Source: Mangifera indica (Eukaryota; Streptophyta; Magnoliopsida; Sapindales; Anacardiaceae). Taken from it: a stretch of DNA of 64,000 nt. Shown piece by piece: positions 22,890 through 35,082 of this stretch (its first letter is position 1; the number at the start of each line of letters is the position of its first letter). Position numbers and translations under genes: made by a program. The stretch spans positions 1,069,001 through 1,133,000 of the forward strand of contig NC_058149.1 in the NCBI RefSeq assembly GCF_011075055.1, read 5' to 3'. The notes beneath the pieces were generated by a model. The model did no database searches, was not told the origin of the DNA, and was given only the letters and a program-made list of their open reading frames with translations.

Positions 22890-23931
22890 CTTTTGCTTTT
22901 GTGACTACCAAGAGATTGAGTTTGGGTATTTATAGTATGGTGACATGTTGAATGTCTTTTTCAATACATTTTCCTTATATCTTTCCTCTTTCACGGTCAT
23001 TATATATTTTATTAAATTTTTTTATCAACAAAAAATAATAATACTTTAATTAAATATTTGGTATCAATTAGTTGGAAAACCTACAATAAGTTTGAGAAAT
23101 ATATATAGATTTAGTTTAGTTTATACTTTGTCTATATGAGCTATGTAAACAAATTAAAAATTATGTAACATGAATTAATGTAATTGTATTGATTTGTCTC
23201 ACAAATACTATATTAGATCTCAATATTGTACCGGCTAAAAAATAAGAATATTTCTATTTCACAAATATTAATCTTCGAGTAATAGCTTCAATTACTATAA
23301 AGCAATAAAAAGGCCACGAAGGGCATAATTACGGTTGGTCCCCTAGTCCCCACCATTTGTAGTTGCAACTAGCATTTCATCAACTTCATGAAAACCAATA
23401 ACGCGGTTTCAGACTTAACTTATCTTTGCAACTTGAAGTTCAAGTTGGTACATTTACTTTTCACACTTCTATTAGCATCAATCATACAACTATCTTAGTC
23501 CCACATTCACCACCACATTAAAAAGACACTACCCCAAAAGATACGTATTGCCATTTAAGTAACAGTATATTTTCCTTTTAAGCAATTGGTACAATTGACT
23601 TTAAAGACTTTTTTGGAAGACCTTTACATAAGTATAATTGATTCTAACACTACATGTAAAGACTCATAAATGTCATCTTCTTAATGAAGAAGTGACTAAA
23701 ACATTATAACTATTTTCCACAGTTTACTTGTCTAATGGGGCAAAAAGTCAATTAGTCAACACAATTTATTTAATTTGCTGTGGAAAAAAGGTTGGAAATG
23801 CTAGTAACACGACAAAAAGACATTAATTTCTTGAACTCAAAGTAATGCCATTTTATTTTGATTTTATTATTATTAAATGATTATTAGAAATTTAAAAATA
23901 ATTACATTTAATATATAGTTTATAATAAGAA
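22890..23931 (-). promoter_or_regulatory. Orphan second copy of the RLP upstream region
   Basis: A close copy of 19550-20611, including the TATA box at 22927-22935 and the leader. On its downstream (lower-coordinate) side is the truncated end of MULE copy 1, not a gene. If still active it would transcribe leftward into the MULE. It ends at the copia target site atggc (23932-23936). Confidence 0.75.
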
Positions 23932-23936
23932 ATGGC

Positions 23937-24416
23937 TGTTAGAAATTTCTTGATGTGGGCTAACATTAATTATAGTTTTGTTTTATAAAATCGGATAATT
24001 AGATAGTCCAATGCCAGTTTACAGATAGACTTGAGTGATCAATAAAGATATGTCCAATATACTTAAAAGTTATTGTTCTGGGTAGACGGTTTAGTGTGGG
24101 CCTTCAGTTATTGGACCTTTAATGAGAGGGTTCAGATAATTTCTTATAAATAGGCTAGGTCCCCACTCCAAAACCTAATTTTGATAAGTTTACCCATTCA
24201 AAGCAGTCATAAAGAGGTTTCTGGAGTGGAAGACCTGTCATAACAAATCTTCAAGTTTCAGGTGAAATTCAGAAGATATTTGGTTTTAGAAATATGGCTC
24301 AAATAGGTTTTTCTATATCTTTTATTATTAATTTTATATTCAATTTGATACAAGAATTCAGTATTCTATGTTCTATGTATGTTCATATTAAATTATTATT
24401 TAATTAAAGTGTTACA
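23937..24416 (+). repeat. Copia 5' LTR (480 bp)
   Basis: Starts TG and ends CA (GTGTTACA). A TATA-like 'cttataaatagg' lies near 24143-24154. The last approximately 130 bases (from 'atatggctcaaa') match 28600-28732 with several differences. Confidence 0.82.
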
Positions 24417-24418
24417 TG

Positions 24419-24432
24419 TGGTATCAGAGCCA
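24419..24432 (+). promoter_or_regulatory. Primer binding site (initiator tRNA-Met type)
   Basis: TGGTATCAGAGCCA begins two bases after the LTR end. This is the usual plant copia primer site complementary to the 3' end of initiator methionine tRNA. Confidence 0.88.
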
Positions 24433-25939
24433 ATCAACATAGATATAGAATCTGAATTTTTTGGAGATTTGGAATTAGGGTTATTTAAAATCAGTTTAGG
24501 GTTTGTTATAATTGGTTATTATTTTGTTTGATTATTATTATGTTTTTAATTAAAATATACATGCATGAACAAACCCTAGCTAATTGAAACAGTGCACGTC
24601 GGCGGTGGTACCGCCGCTTTGCTGCTGACGTGAGCCATGGCAACCACGGCGACCTTTCCTTGTGATTGGAGGTTGTCGACGATCTTTCCCATGCCAAAGT
24701 TTTCCAGTTTTTTTTTTGTTTCGCTTGTTGCCATGTAACAAAGGCCCAATTCCATCGTCGACGTCCATCTTGACGAAAAATAGATGTTTTATAGCAGGCG
24801 ATTGAATCGGTGGTAGGTCATGACGGAATTAGATGGTAGAAGTCTTGAAAATCGGCGTTAGGGTTTATCGTAGGTTGGAATTAGGTTTTCCTATCCCGAT
24901 TGCCCCGACCCGCACAGTCAAACAACCCGTTTGACCAAATTCGATCAAACCAGGTCGTCTGACCCAAATAGCTGTTTAGGCCAACCCGGACCAGCCAAAT
25001 CTGGTACCTGCATGTGCAATCATGTTCCATAAGGTGTGCTAAGTGCATCACGATGCGTCTAAGAACGTGAATACACGTGACAGTGCGTGCGTCATTCTGG
25101 CAGCGAGTGGAAGCGTGTGCGTTATCCTGGAGGCACGTGAAAATTTTCCCTGTTGTATGGTGGCGCGTGTTATAGTGTTTTGTTGTTGTGTTGGCGTGTT
25201 TTACTCTGTTAGGCCTTGAAATTATTAAAATTTAAGTATGCAAGATAAATTTTTTAATTATTGTTCACAAAATTATATGCAACAAACTTAAGAAGGATTG
25301 TCAGAGATCATAAGGTATTAGGTCTCATGAAATCTTAAAATTAGAGCAACATGACTTTGTATCAGTGAATAATTTGTGAATTCTCAGAATATCGATCGTC
25401 AAAGTGACACATTTTGAGGCTTACAAAATATTCCCTTTAGGAATGATATATTCAGTAATTTTAATACATATAATTTCTTGCCCAAAGGTGGTTATTGTGT
25501 GTATTAAATATAAAGGAAACATAAAGTTAATTACTGAGATCAATCAATCTCATAAATTAGAGGATGAACTATAATCTAGAAAATATATCTACCCAAAGGT
25601 GATATTATTTTCAAACATCATATGTTCTAAAAGTCTTCATAAAGTTGTTACTCTATCAAGAAGAGGATGAACTGTGATCTAGAAAATATGTTTGCCCAAA
25701 GGTGATTTATTTTCGAATATCATATGTTCTAAAGGTCTTCATAAAGTTTATATATATAACCTTGTGTTTGGGACCCTTATTGCATGTCATTTTCTCTGCC
25801 CAAAGGTGAGTCGATGATGATGCCAAAGAATCCTTATAAAGTGTAGCTTATCAAGTTTCATTATTTATTTTAAAGCTACTTTAATTGATTGTTGCTCATG
25901 TTTTAATTTATTGCATTATCTTCTTTTAGTTTCCATTTT

Positions 25940-26728
25940 TGTGAACAATAGCAATGTTACTATTGAGGTCCTGACTAGAAGTAATTACAAGCAATGGAAG
26001 CAAGATATTAAGTTTGCTATGGCTATGGGTGATTAGGATATGACACTTGTTCAAGATAAGCTAGTTGATACTACTGATAAGAGTACCATTGAAGAGAAAG
26101 ATTGCTTGCTAAGTAGGAGAGGTCAAATCATTTGTGCATGGTGGCTATGAAGAAGACTGTGGCTGAACATCTTCTCAGTGGACTACCAGTTGATGGGACT
26201 GCCAAAGAATTCTTCATTGCTATAGGGAAACGATTTTAGATCTCTAACAATGCTAAAGCCTCATCTCTTATTACTGAGTTAATTAGTATGAGATACACAG
26301 AATCTGGGGGTGTTAGGGACTATATATTGAAGCTTATTCATATTCAAGATAAACTGAAGAATCATAAGATCTCTTTACCTAATGAGTTTGTTATTCATCA
26401 TACCCTAGCTACCCTACCTCAAACTTTTTCCCAGCTCAAGACAACTTATAACACCACAAAAGGAACTTGGAGCTTGGATAGTCTGATTACTAAATGTGTT
26501 GCTGAGGAGTGTAAAATCCAGAGGGAAAAGAATGATGTGGTTCTTTTTGTTTCTCATTCTAAAGATGATCATGGTAAGAAAAAATATAAGAAAGGCAAGT
26601 TTAATCTTACTGCTCCTAAAAATGATTGGAATAAAAGGCGTAGTCAAGGCTAGAAAAATTCAAATGCAACAGAGGAGAAAGATTCTAGTATGTGCTTCTT
26701 TTGCAAGAAGAAAGACCATATGAAGAAG
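25940..26728 (+). pseudogene. Copia gag (capsid and partial zinc knuckle)
   Basis: The frame reads IEVLTRSNYKQWKQDIKFAM, then a TAG where Trp is expected (GD*DM), then further shifts. An open part at 26288-26653 contains the capsid-type segment (VRDYILKLIHIQDKLK, LPQTFSQLKTTYNTTKG). After another stop the nucleic-acid-binding knuckle CFFCKKKDHMKK appears near 26690-26725, but its final Cys is missing because the deletion junction follows directly. Gag normally packages element RNA. Confidence 0.82.
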
Positions 26729-28096
26729 AGATCCTAAGGGAAAGATAGACAGATTCAAAGCAAGATTGGTTGTAAAAGGGTTTACTCAGAGAGAAGGGGT
26801 TGATTTCAATGAAACATTTTCACTTGTATCCTCAAAGGATTCGTTTAGAATCATAATGGCCTTTGTAGCACATTTTGACTTGGAGCTTTATCAGATAGAT
26901 GTAAAGACAACTTTTCTCAATGGCAATCTTGATGAAGAGGTGTATATGAAACAACCAGATGGTTTTGTGGTTGATGGGAAACAACACATGGTATGTAGAC
27001 TTAAAAAGTTTATCTATGGTTTAAAGCAGGCCTCTCGACAATGGTATCTTAAGTTTGATGAGGTTGTGACCTCGCATGGCTTCACTAAAAATAAATTTGA
27101 TCAATGTGTGTATATGAAGATCAGTGGGAGCAGGTTTATTTTCTTGGTACTCTATGTGGATGACATTTTGCTTGCAAGTAGTGATCACAATATACTTTTT
27201 GAGACTAAGTAGGTTTTGTCTAGAGCTTTTGACATGAAAGATCTTGGGGAAGCTTCCTTTATTCTTGGTATTGAAACCCACCAAGATAGAAATCGTGGTT
27301 TGCTCGGTTTATCTCAAAAGGCATATATGGAGCGTATTCTTAAAAGATTTCAGATGCAAGATTATAGAGCTGGCGATGTACCTGTTATAAAAGGAGATAG
27401 GTTTAGTAACAAGCAGTGTCCTCAAAATGATATTGAAAGGGCATTCATAAAGGATAAACCATATATGCTAGTATGATTGGGAGTCTGATGTATGCCCAAA
27501 TGTGTACAAGACCTGACATAGCTTTTGTTGTTAATGTTCTTGGTCGATATGTTGCTAATCCTGGTTCTGATCATTGGGTAGCAGCAAAGAAAATCTTGAG
27601 ATATTTGCAGAGGACTAAGTATTTCATGTTTATATATAAAAGAATGGAAACTCTTGAAGTGGTAGGATATTCTGATTCAGATTTTAGTGGATGTCCTGAT
27701 GATTTCAAATCCACTTCAGGGTACATCTTCATGCTTATAGGTGAGGTCATATCCTGGAAAAGTGTCAAGCAGACATTAGTAGCATCTTCAACCATGTATG
27801 CAGAGTTTATTGCTTGCTATAGGGCATCTACCCATGCTATATGGTTAAAGAATTATATTTCTGAGCTTCGAGTGGTTGACTCCATTTCTAGGCTGCTTGT
27901 GATCTACTGTGATAATTATGCAACTGTGTTCTTTTGCAAGAATAATAAAATCAATAGCAAGTCAAAACATATAGAGCTAAAATATCTTACAGTTAGAGAC
28001 CTCGTAAAGAAGGGAGACATCATGGTAGAATATATTAGTATAGATGTAATATTGGCCTATCCCCTAACCAAAGGACTCAGACCTATTGTTTTTTAA
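26729..28096 (+). pseudogene. Copia reverse transcriptase and RNase H
   Basis: RT starts abruptly at DPKGKIDRFKARLVVKGFTQ and continues with YQIDVKTTFLNGNLDEEVYM (catalytic Asp region), VCRLKKFIYGLKQASRQWY and LYVDDILLAS. A TAG at 27210-27212 interrupts it before FDMKDLGEASFILGIE. A frameshift near 27473 passes into MIGSLMYAQMCTRPDIAFVV, followed by RNase H (VGYSDSDFSGCPDDFKSTSG, VASSTMYAEFIACYRAS, SKHIELKYLTVRD). The frame ends at 28096. The RT catalytic motifs are intact, but the chain is broken twice. Confidence 0.9.
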
Positions 28097-28587
28097 CGGT
28101 CATGTGATGAATATGGGTGTGTTAGAATCTTTTGATGCCTTAGGTTAGTGAGAGTCTTAAAGTAATTTCTAGTTATTTTTTGTTTGACTTTATGACATTG
28201 TTTCATTGGGTGATTTATTGTAATTATGAGTTTTGCAAAACTTATTATATAAATGTTTGATTATATATTTGTCTATGTGTGGATATATATGCATGTACAA
28301 GGTTAAGGTACAACATGTGTCTCAAGATAAAGTTTCCCTTGAGGATGACAGTTGTATGAGTATGTTTCATTAGTCTGGAGCAAAATTAAAACATACAGGC
28401 TTCATTGGAAGCAGAAAGATTTCTCTTGTTTCTTTTAAAACATAAAGATTAGAGAGAAATCATAAAGAAGACTGACAGAGATATAGCACAGATTATGATC
28501 ACTTTGTTGGGTGCTATTCTGCCACACTCCCAAACTTGATCTACGTTGATTTGATTGTTAGTAATTGTAATCGAGGACGATCTAGTG

Positions 28588-28732
28588 TCAATATATTTGC
28601 TTTCAGAGATATGGCTCAAACAGTTTTTTCTATATCTCTAATTATTAATTTTATATTCAATTTAATACAAGAATTCAGTATTCTATGTTCTATGTATGTT
28701 CATATTAAATTATTATTAATTAAAGTGTTACA
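28588..28732 (+). repeat. Copia 3' LTR, only the distal part recognisable
   Basis: 'tatttgctttcagagatatg' through GTGTTACA matches the last approximately 145 bases of the 5' LTR. The preceding 28097-28587 does not align with the rest of the 480-bp 5' LTR, although TGTTAGAATC at 28120 resembles an LTR start. Either the 3' LTR was rearranged or most of it was replaced. Confidence 0.7.
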
Positions 28733-28974
28733 ATGGCTATATCTATTATTTTGGAATTGGTGGCCCAACTGTTTCATTGAAACTTCAAACTTTTTATACA
28801 AAGACCAAAATCGTGTTTGTGCACATAAATCGTTTGTTTAGGTTTTCATTTTCTATTTTTGTGCACAAATATTTGCGTGAATCATTTTTAGTTATTATTT
28901 ACACATTTTTGTGATTCAAGTAAGCAAGAGATTGTAGACACACAATGTAAAAATGATGATTTTGTAATAGCAAC

Positions 28975-29195
28975 ATGTGTTGGAAATTTTTTATAAACTT
29001 GCATGGATACGTGATCAAAATGTTGAATATTATTGTATTAGTTAGGTACAAAAGTCAATGGATGACAGCAAACAATAACACTATAATTTATGTTGGAGAA
29101 AAAAATTGTTATAATTCAATTGACAATAATATACAATGGATTAATAGAGTTATTGAGTGAATGTCTACATATTTACATCGGTAATTTATACAAAT
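28975..29195 (+). pseudogene. mudrA-like transposase N-terminus within the left TIR
   Basis: The frame contains VRYKSQWMTANNNTIIYVGE, then after a one-base shift GLIELLSECLHIYIGNLYK. It parallels the start of the MULE transposase at 63078 (VCYQGEWIQGRNNTIKYVGE, then GFIELLTESCSID). In autonomous MULEs this is the beginning of mudrA exon 1. Only about 60 codons remain; no DNA-binding, catalytic or zinc-finger parts follow. Confidence 0.65.
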
Positions 29196-29214
29196 GAAAT
29201 TACGGTAAACCTTA

Positions 29215-29665
29215 TTGCAGAAATTTTAACCCTAAACATAAACAATAAACAATAAACATAACATAAAATTGTAAACTCTAAACTATAAATCCTAAAATGT
29301 AAACTCCAAAATTTAATCCAAAATCATATATTGAAACCCTAAACTTAAACCTAAACCTTATACTTAAACCCTAAGCTTAAGCATTATACTTTGACTTTAT
29401 GCTTAATTCCTAAACCGTAACCTTAAACATAAACATTAAATCTTAACCATGAGTCTTAAATTTTAAAGTTAAACTTTAAATCGTATCCTTATACTAAAGC
29501 TCTAAATTTTAAACCCAAAATCTTATACATAAACCTTAATCTTAAACCTTAGACTTAAACCTTAACCTTAAAGTCTAACCATAAACCTTATACTTAAACC
29601 TTAAATTTTTAGTTTTAACTTAAACGATAAACCTTACCCCTAAACTTAAATCTTAAACCTTATTT
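29215..29665. repeat. Degenerate telomere-like tract, second copy
   Basis: Collinear with 21010-21445 but with its own indels. Words like aaccctaaac, cttaaacctta and ccctaaac recur irregularly on the plus strand. Confidence 0.68.
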
Positions 29666-31059
29666 GATATTGTATATATTACTTGTTGTTCAGTAATTTG
29701 TTTAACCAAATTTACTTCTCGTAACACTATTGAATGAAATCAAAAACCAATAAATTATGTATAATTAGTTTATACAATCAAGTATGAAACAATGAATATC
29801 AAGATAATCACATAACAAATGGAATGTATGTCAGTATGTCATTTGTAGAATCAATAAACTCATGACTAGGGTGAACTCATATTAGTTGAACAAATGTCCA
29901 CTTTAATAAATCCGTGTCAAAACTCATTCTTTGGGTTCTCTTATTGATCTCCCTTTGCAGTATTGACAAGGTTAATACATTGTTGAATATGGTCATTGAC
30001 GTCCAAGAAAGCCCAAAACACATTTTTCTAAATAATGTCATTTGATTGTCATTCAGCCTTTATAAATCTCATTGATTATTTTCTTTTAGACTTTCATCTA
30101 TATTTGCTCTCTAAAGTGGTGAGAAAATAGGAATTTCTCAAACACTTGCTTAGGTTATCTTATCGAACCCTGAAATTTGTTTTTTTGATAAAGTACTCCA
30201 ATTTGCAAAGAAAAAAATCCACAAAAAATAGTTAATGACACAAAAAGTTAAATAATTCAACTTTTATCCAACAAATTATGTAAATTTGTTTAAAAGAATA
30301 AGAATATTAAAAATTTTCATGAAATTTTCACAAAATATAAAATATCAATAACCCCAATAATTTTGAAAATATTCTTAAACCTCCAAATACGATGAACATA
30401 ATTGCATTTATTTTCCTAGCATGAAAATTTTACACTTACCCTTACTTATGCTAAATTTTTTTAAAAAAAAAACCATGATTTCACCATAATAGCATACTAT
30501 ATGAGTTCTAAATATTTATTTAGTCCCCTTAGCTTATAAAATTTATACATACATACTCAAATAAGACATTTTAGTATATTAAAGCAAATTACAATAAACC
30601 CCCTTAGCTTATAAATCTATCACTTACCCGGTATTTAAATATAAGAGTGAAACATTGAATATGCTTCAAAGTTTAGTCTTCGTAGGCCAAAATTGATCAA
30701 TATTACCCTTGTACAAAATTGATTAAATAAAGAGTTAACTCTTTTTCCTATTTTCACAGTAAAATGTGTTCCAACCTTTAAAGCAAATGATAGTCATCCA
30801 GTAGTTGGCTAATTTATTATAACCCTTAAAAAAATTTATTTTAATTAATTACACTTCATTAAACATACATCTATTATGAGACCTAGTTGATGATATTGTC
30901 AAATTGGAAAACATGATTGTCATAGCTAATCATAAATATCTTATATGTTCAGAAAGAGAGACATAAATCAATACGTTTTCTACGGTTTATTTTCCAATAG
31001 GGAAAAAAATCAACATACAAATTATTTAAAGTAGGAGGATGTCATGGATGAGAAGCTGG

Positions 31060-31230
31060 AAAAACTGTTTGAATAAATTACCAACGTCAATATGCAGATA
31101 CTCACTTAATAACTCTACCAATCCATCATACATTATGGTTGGTTGAATTATAACCATTTTTCTCTCCAACATAAATTATAGTGTTATCTTTCGTCTTCGT
31201 CTATTGACATTGTGTATCTATGGTCTCATA
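31060..31230 (-). pseudogene. mudrA-like N-terminus within the right TIR
   Basis: On the minus strand: DNTIIYVGEKNGYNSTNHNV, then after a shift LVELLSEYLHIDVGNLFKQ. This is the inverted partner of the left-TIR fragment. Confidence 0.6.
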
Positions 31231-31335
31231 CCTAACTTGAATCACACAAATATGCCTAAATAATAAACAAAAATGATTCACACATATTTTTGTACACAAA
31301 AATAGAAAATGAAAACATACTATAAATCATTTTTA

Positions 31336-34300
31336 AAATTTTTTTCAATAAAACGATATCATTCTATTACTTTAATTAACAAAACATCAACCCAAGCAAA
31401 AATTATTTCACTCTTCTACTGATTTTACTTTAAAATCTTTTTCAGTAAATTTGCCCTAGCGCCCCTATTAAATTTCCCACTACGGCAACAACAATGACAA
31501 AAACTCCAATGAACAACCAATAATGAAACTTGATGGAGGTCATAACTTTGTTTATAAAAATAAGAGAAAAAATTATAGAAGGTGAGCCTGTTTCTATGTT
31601 TTTTTAAATTTAATTAGTCAAAATAAAAAAGTTTATGTACTATTACATAATCTCTTTTTTTAAAGAACCTTGTTTGCTAAAGCATAGATTAGAACTGTTA
31701 ACTGAATTGATCAAGACTAAACTGAAAAAATAATATCAGGTTTAGTGCCCAAAATCATTTTCGAACTCAGGCGTGAACATAAGTTATTCAAGCCAGAAGC
31801 TCGCGTCAACGTGAATAAAATTCTCTCTGGCTTGCTTTACCAGGCCCATTTCACTGTAATCTTAAACACGCGTTCATTTCATTTAGCCTCTACTCCCCTA
31901 GCTGCCCAGTGGCAACCACCTTTTTTCTTTCAATTAGACCGTCATGCCACTATGCCGGTCACTACTGTCCACAAGTCATCACCGCATCTCAGCCTACTGA
32001 AGGTGTTTCCTAATGAAACTGGAACATCTTTCCACCAACATGAAAAATAAAAGCTTGAGAAATCTGGAAAAGTACAGTAATGTCAAAGAGTAAAGATGCA
32101 GAAATATTATAATATAAACTAAAATCTATTACAAGTGGGTTTTGATTGATGGACTGTGTTTTCAGTGACAGAGATGGATACGAAGAGCATTAAGACTCTC
32201 GTTGAGAGAGCACATACTTTGTTTGATGGTATCAAATGTTGCAAAGCACCCATTTGAAGAGATTGATTGCACAAAGGCACAAGTTGATGACATTTTACTT
32301 TCTGAATTTTGATGGATTCGACTTGTGTAAAATAGCAATCTAGGTGATATTAATATGTGTTGTCCAGAGTTTGCAGTCTTGGCAGTGCATAGGTAGACAT
32401 GCGACTCTTGCAAGTTTGGAAAATAGCAAATCACATCTCTCATGGAACAAGTAAAAGGACATCAGGAAAAGAAACTGAAGAGGTGAAAGAGTTCAATGTA
32501 TGTTTTCGCAACAAAACTTCTACTTTCAGTTGTAATTCCAAACAAAACAGAGAAGTTAACCCGCGTGTTTATAATGGTAAGAGAAGGATCTCAAGTTTTT
32601 TCATAAGTTTGTTAGATTATATCTCAACCCATGGAGGGGACCAAAGGCTATTGGAATTGCAGTCAAATTGTTAGCAATTTCATCTACAACTTTCTTCTTG
32701 TTTTTTTCCGGACATTTGTCCTAAGTCTAAAACTTTTAAATGAATTTGACTAAAACAATATAAATGAAGTCCAAACGGATTTCTCCAAAACTCAAACTCG
32801 AAAGAAAAAAAAAGGCTTGAAGTTAAACACACCGGGCCAATTCTTTCGGCCTGACTTACAAGTCTGTCATAGGTTCAAGAAGGTAATTGAAATTAAATGG
32901 TGTTGGTTGATGATACGATGTTAGATATAGCAACAAGGGTGGTTTTGTGCCAAGGCCTTGCTAGCCCACAAAAGTTGAGACTTGCTTTAACACATAGGCT
33001 TGAGGCATGGCCCATAACACCTTAATTGTGCTTATGTAGGCGTGTTTGCATGCCAACACATGGTTTGTGGATCAACTAATCAAAAATGAATTTATTTTAT
33101 ATATTTTTTAAAATGTCCAGGTTTTTTTTTTTTTTTCAGTTTTACATATTATGTCAAACTTAGGAGTCTTTCCAATGGGTCTTGGCAAGGCCTATAATTT
33201 TGCATGGCATTGCCTCAGGTTGGGCTTTCTAAGCCTCAAGCTCTTGCTAGGTCTACAAGAGGCCAATATTAGGGTAGATACTATTGTCGAGATATTTCTT
33301 TTTATTCCATGCTTAATTACTGCTAGATTGGATTGAAGTTTTATTTATTAATTGAATATGATCTTCACCTTTGATGTTGTCAAAGTGACATAAAAATTTC
33401 ATGCAGCCATTTTTTTGTTTTAAAAAAATTAAAGGTGAAGCATAATCAAAGGTGGTTTCCATTTGAATTTGATTCGGATTCTTTTAAAAAGGTCTTAAAG
33501 ATCATGCAGATAATGTATAATATGACTCATGTCCCCTCTGGCGATTCCCAACTAAAAACAAATGACTTCTCGCATTTCTTGTGTTTAGTCTTACTAGATC
33601 TCAACAACACTTTCTCACTTAAGATAGTATTAGATTCAAATTGAATCAAACTTGAGTTTGGACTAACTCAAGTAGCTCGAGCTTGATGAGCTTCCCATAA
33701 AAAAAGCTCGAGTTTGGCTAAAATACCTAGCAAGCTCAAATTAACTTGACTCAATTCACATCATAATGTCATCATTTTGATGTGTATAGATTCAAACGAC
33801 ATCGTTTTGATTATTTCAAATCACTCTTACTCAAACTTGTGAGCTTGATGAGTCTGCACTCAAACTTGAGCTCAAATGAGATAATATTGCACCTATGGTC
33901 AAACCCAAAGCGAACTGGTATGGTTTTGAAACTAACTCGGCTTGATTTGGTTTTACTTAAATTCGTTTGAGTCAAGCTCGAGCCAAAAGGGTTGGCTCAT
34001 TTTTTAAAAACTTGAACCGGAGGAAGTTCAACTTGGTCCAACTTGCAAGCTGAGAGAATGGCTTGATTCGATTCATCTTTAGCTTACCGCACAATTGAAG
34101 TCATGTCAAACAATTATCAAAGCAACATTGTTTTGCACATTATTGGATAAAACAACGTTATTTTATTAATGAGTCATAAATTTGAGTCATAAACTTGCGT
34201 TGAACTTCAAACTTAGGAATTGAGGTGAACTCGAGATACCTTTAACTTTGGCTCGATGAACTCAAGTTAAACTCAAGTCAAACTCAAGTCGTCTCATTTT

Positions 34301-35082
34301 CATTCAAGTTGAACTTGAGTCAACGAATGTTCAAGCTTAGTTTAGTTTGGTCCATATCCATCCCTAATTGCACCCTAAGCTTGAACTCGAACTCAACTAA
34401 AAACGACTCTTTTATACTCCTATTAAGTCGAGTTGGCAATTGATCTAAAGCCAACTTGGCTTAAATCTAACCGTACTGTTAACACTGCATAACTCTATTC
34501 TTGTTTTTATTATATTATCATATTTCATCCATTATCTTGAATATTAACTCATACATCTTTACTAAATCAAAAGCTAGATGCTTTGTTGTTATATATGCCC
34601 AGCTACTTATTCAATAATACAAGCTGACACTAATGTAATATTTGAATGTCAAATACAACATATATATATATGAAGCGTTATTCATATTGGACTCATTTTA
34701 GTCACATAATTTTTTTTTAACAAGGAGGATTCCTGTCCGAGTCAGATCACGTTTTTGGAGTTAAACCAACCGCATCGAGTAAATAAAACTCTCAATACTC
34801 TCAATCACTGAACAAAGTAAGTCAAAAGTTTAATATTAAAATGTTATCGAAGATAATTTAAACTTGCACTTTTATATTTGGAATCCCTTCTTTACTATTC
34901 AAACTACCTATCGAGGGCTCAAACCACATAATTGCTTTTAGCATGAGCTCGTTTTTTGCTCTTATAGATTACAATCTGAATATAAGAACTGAGTAAGTGA
35001 TAAAGATAGTGGTTGACACATTCACAAACCATTGATGTTGACTCTTTTAGACTTAAATTAGGCTAGGCTTTTGTTCTGAAGA
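31336..35082. other. Intergenic DNA with a degenerate aactcgag-type repeat
   Basis: No gene can be supported. Frames at 31745-32050 and 32162-32443 (minus) have no recognisable domains. From about 33640 to 34420 a low-complexity family of short words (aactcaagt, cgagcttgatgag, caaactcgag) repeats irregularly on both strands. The same style recurs at 38780-39180, 47950-48180, 52800-53290, 55140-55260, 57500-57700 and 58150-58520. 34730-34830 is a GC-richer island of unknown nature. Confidence 0.45.

Larger units (their letters stand above)
23937..28732 (+). mobile_element. Ty1/copia retrotransposon, internally deleted
   Basis: The element begins TGTTAGAAATTTC and ends GTGTTACA. It is bounded by exact 5-bp target duplications, atggc at 23932-23936 and 28733-28737. 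Order: 5' LTR, tRNA-Met-type primer site, gag, then reverse transcriptase and RNase H. Protease and integrase are missing. Stops in gag and pol and the shortened 3' LTR homology show it is dead. It split the second copy of the duplicated block, so it arrived after the duplication or in only one copy. Confidence 0.9.
28738..31335. mobile_element. Non-autonomous MULE, copy 2, with long terminal inverted repeats
   Basis: The region 28822-29195 and the reverse complement of 31060-31335 are collinear for about 280 bases. Shared words include 'cattttctatttttgtg', 'tgtgattcaag', 'acactataatttatgttgga' and 'gttggtaattta'. The approximately 1.9 kb between them is non-coding, with a telomere-like tract (29215-29665) and AT-rich repeats such as 'aataaacccccttagcttat'. 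Both terminal repeats contain mudrA-like N-terminal codons. Copy 1 lies at 20612-22876. The very outer ends were not fixed with confidence. Confidence 0.7.

Noticed and set aside
24506..24768. Two overlapping minus-strand frames downstream of the copia 5' LTR
   Set aside because: They overlap each other in different frames within the untranslated leader of the element.
32162..32443. 93-codon minus-strand frame with Ser/Cys-rich sequence
   Set aside because: No family recognised, no splice context, and partial overlap with an opposite frame. Kept only as a possible remnant.
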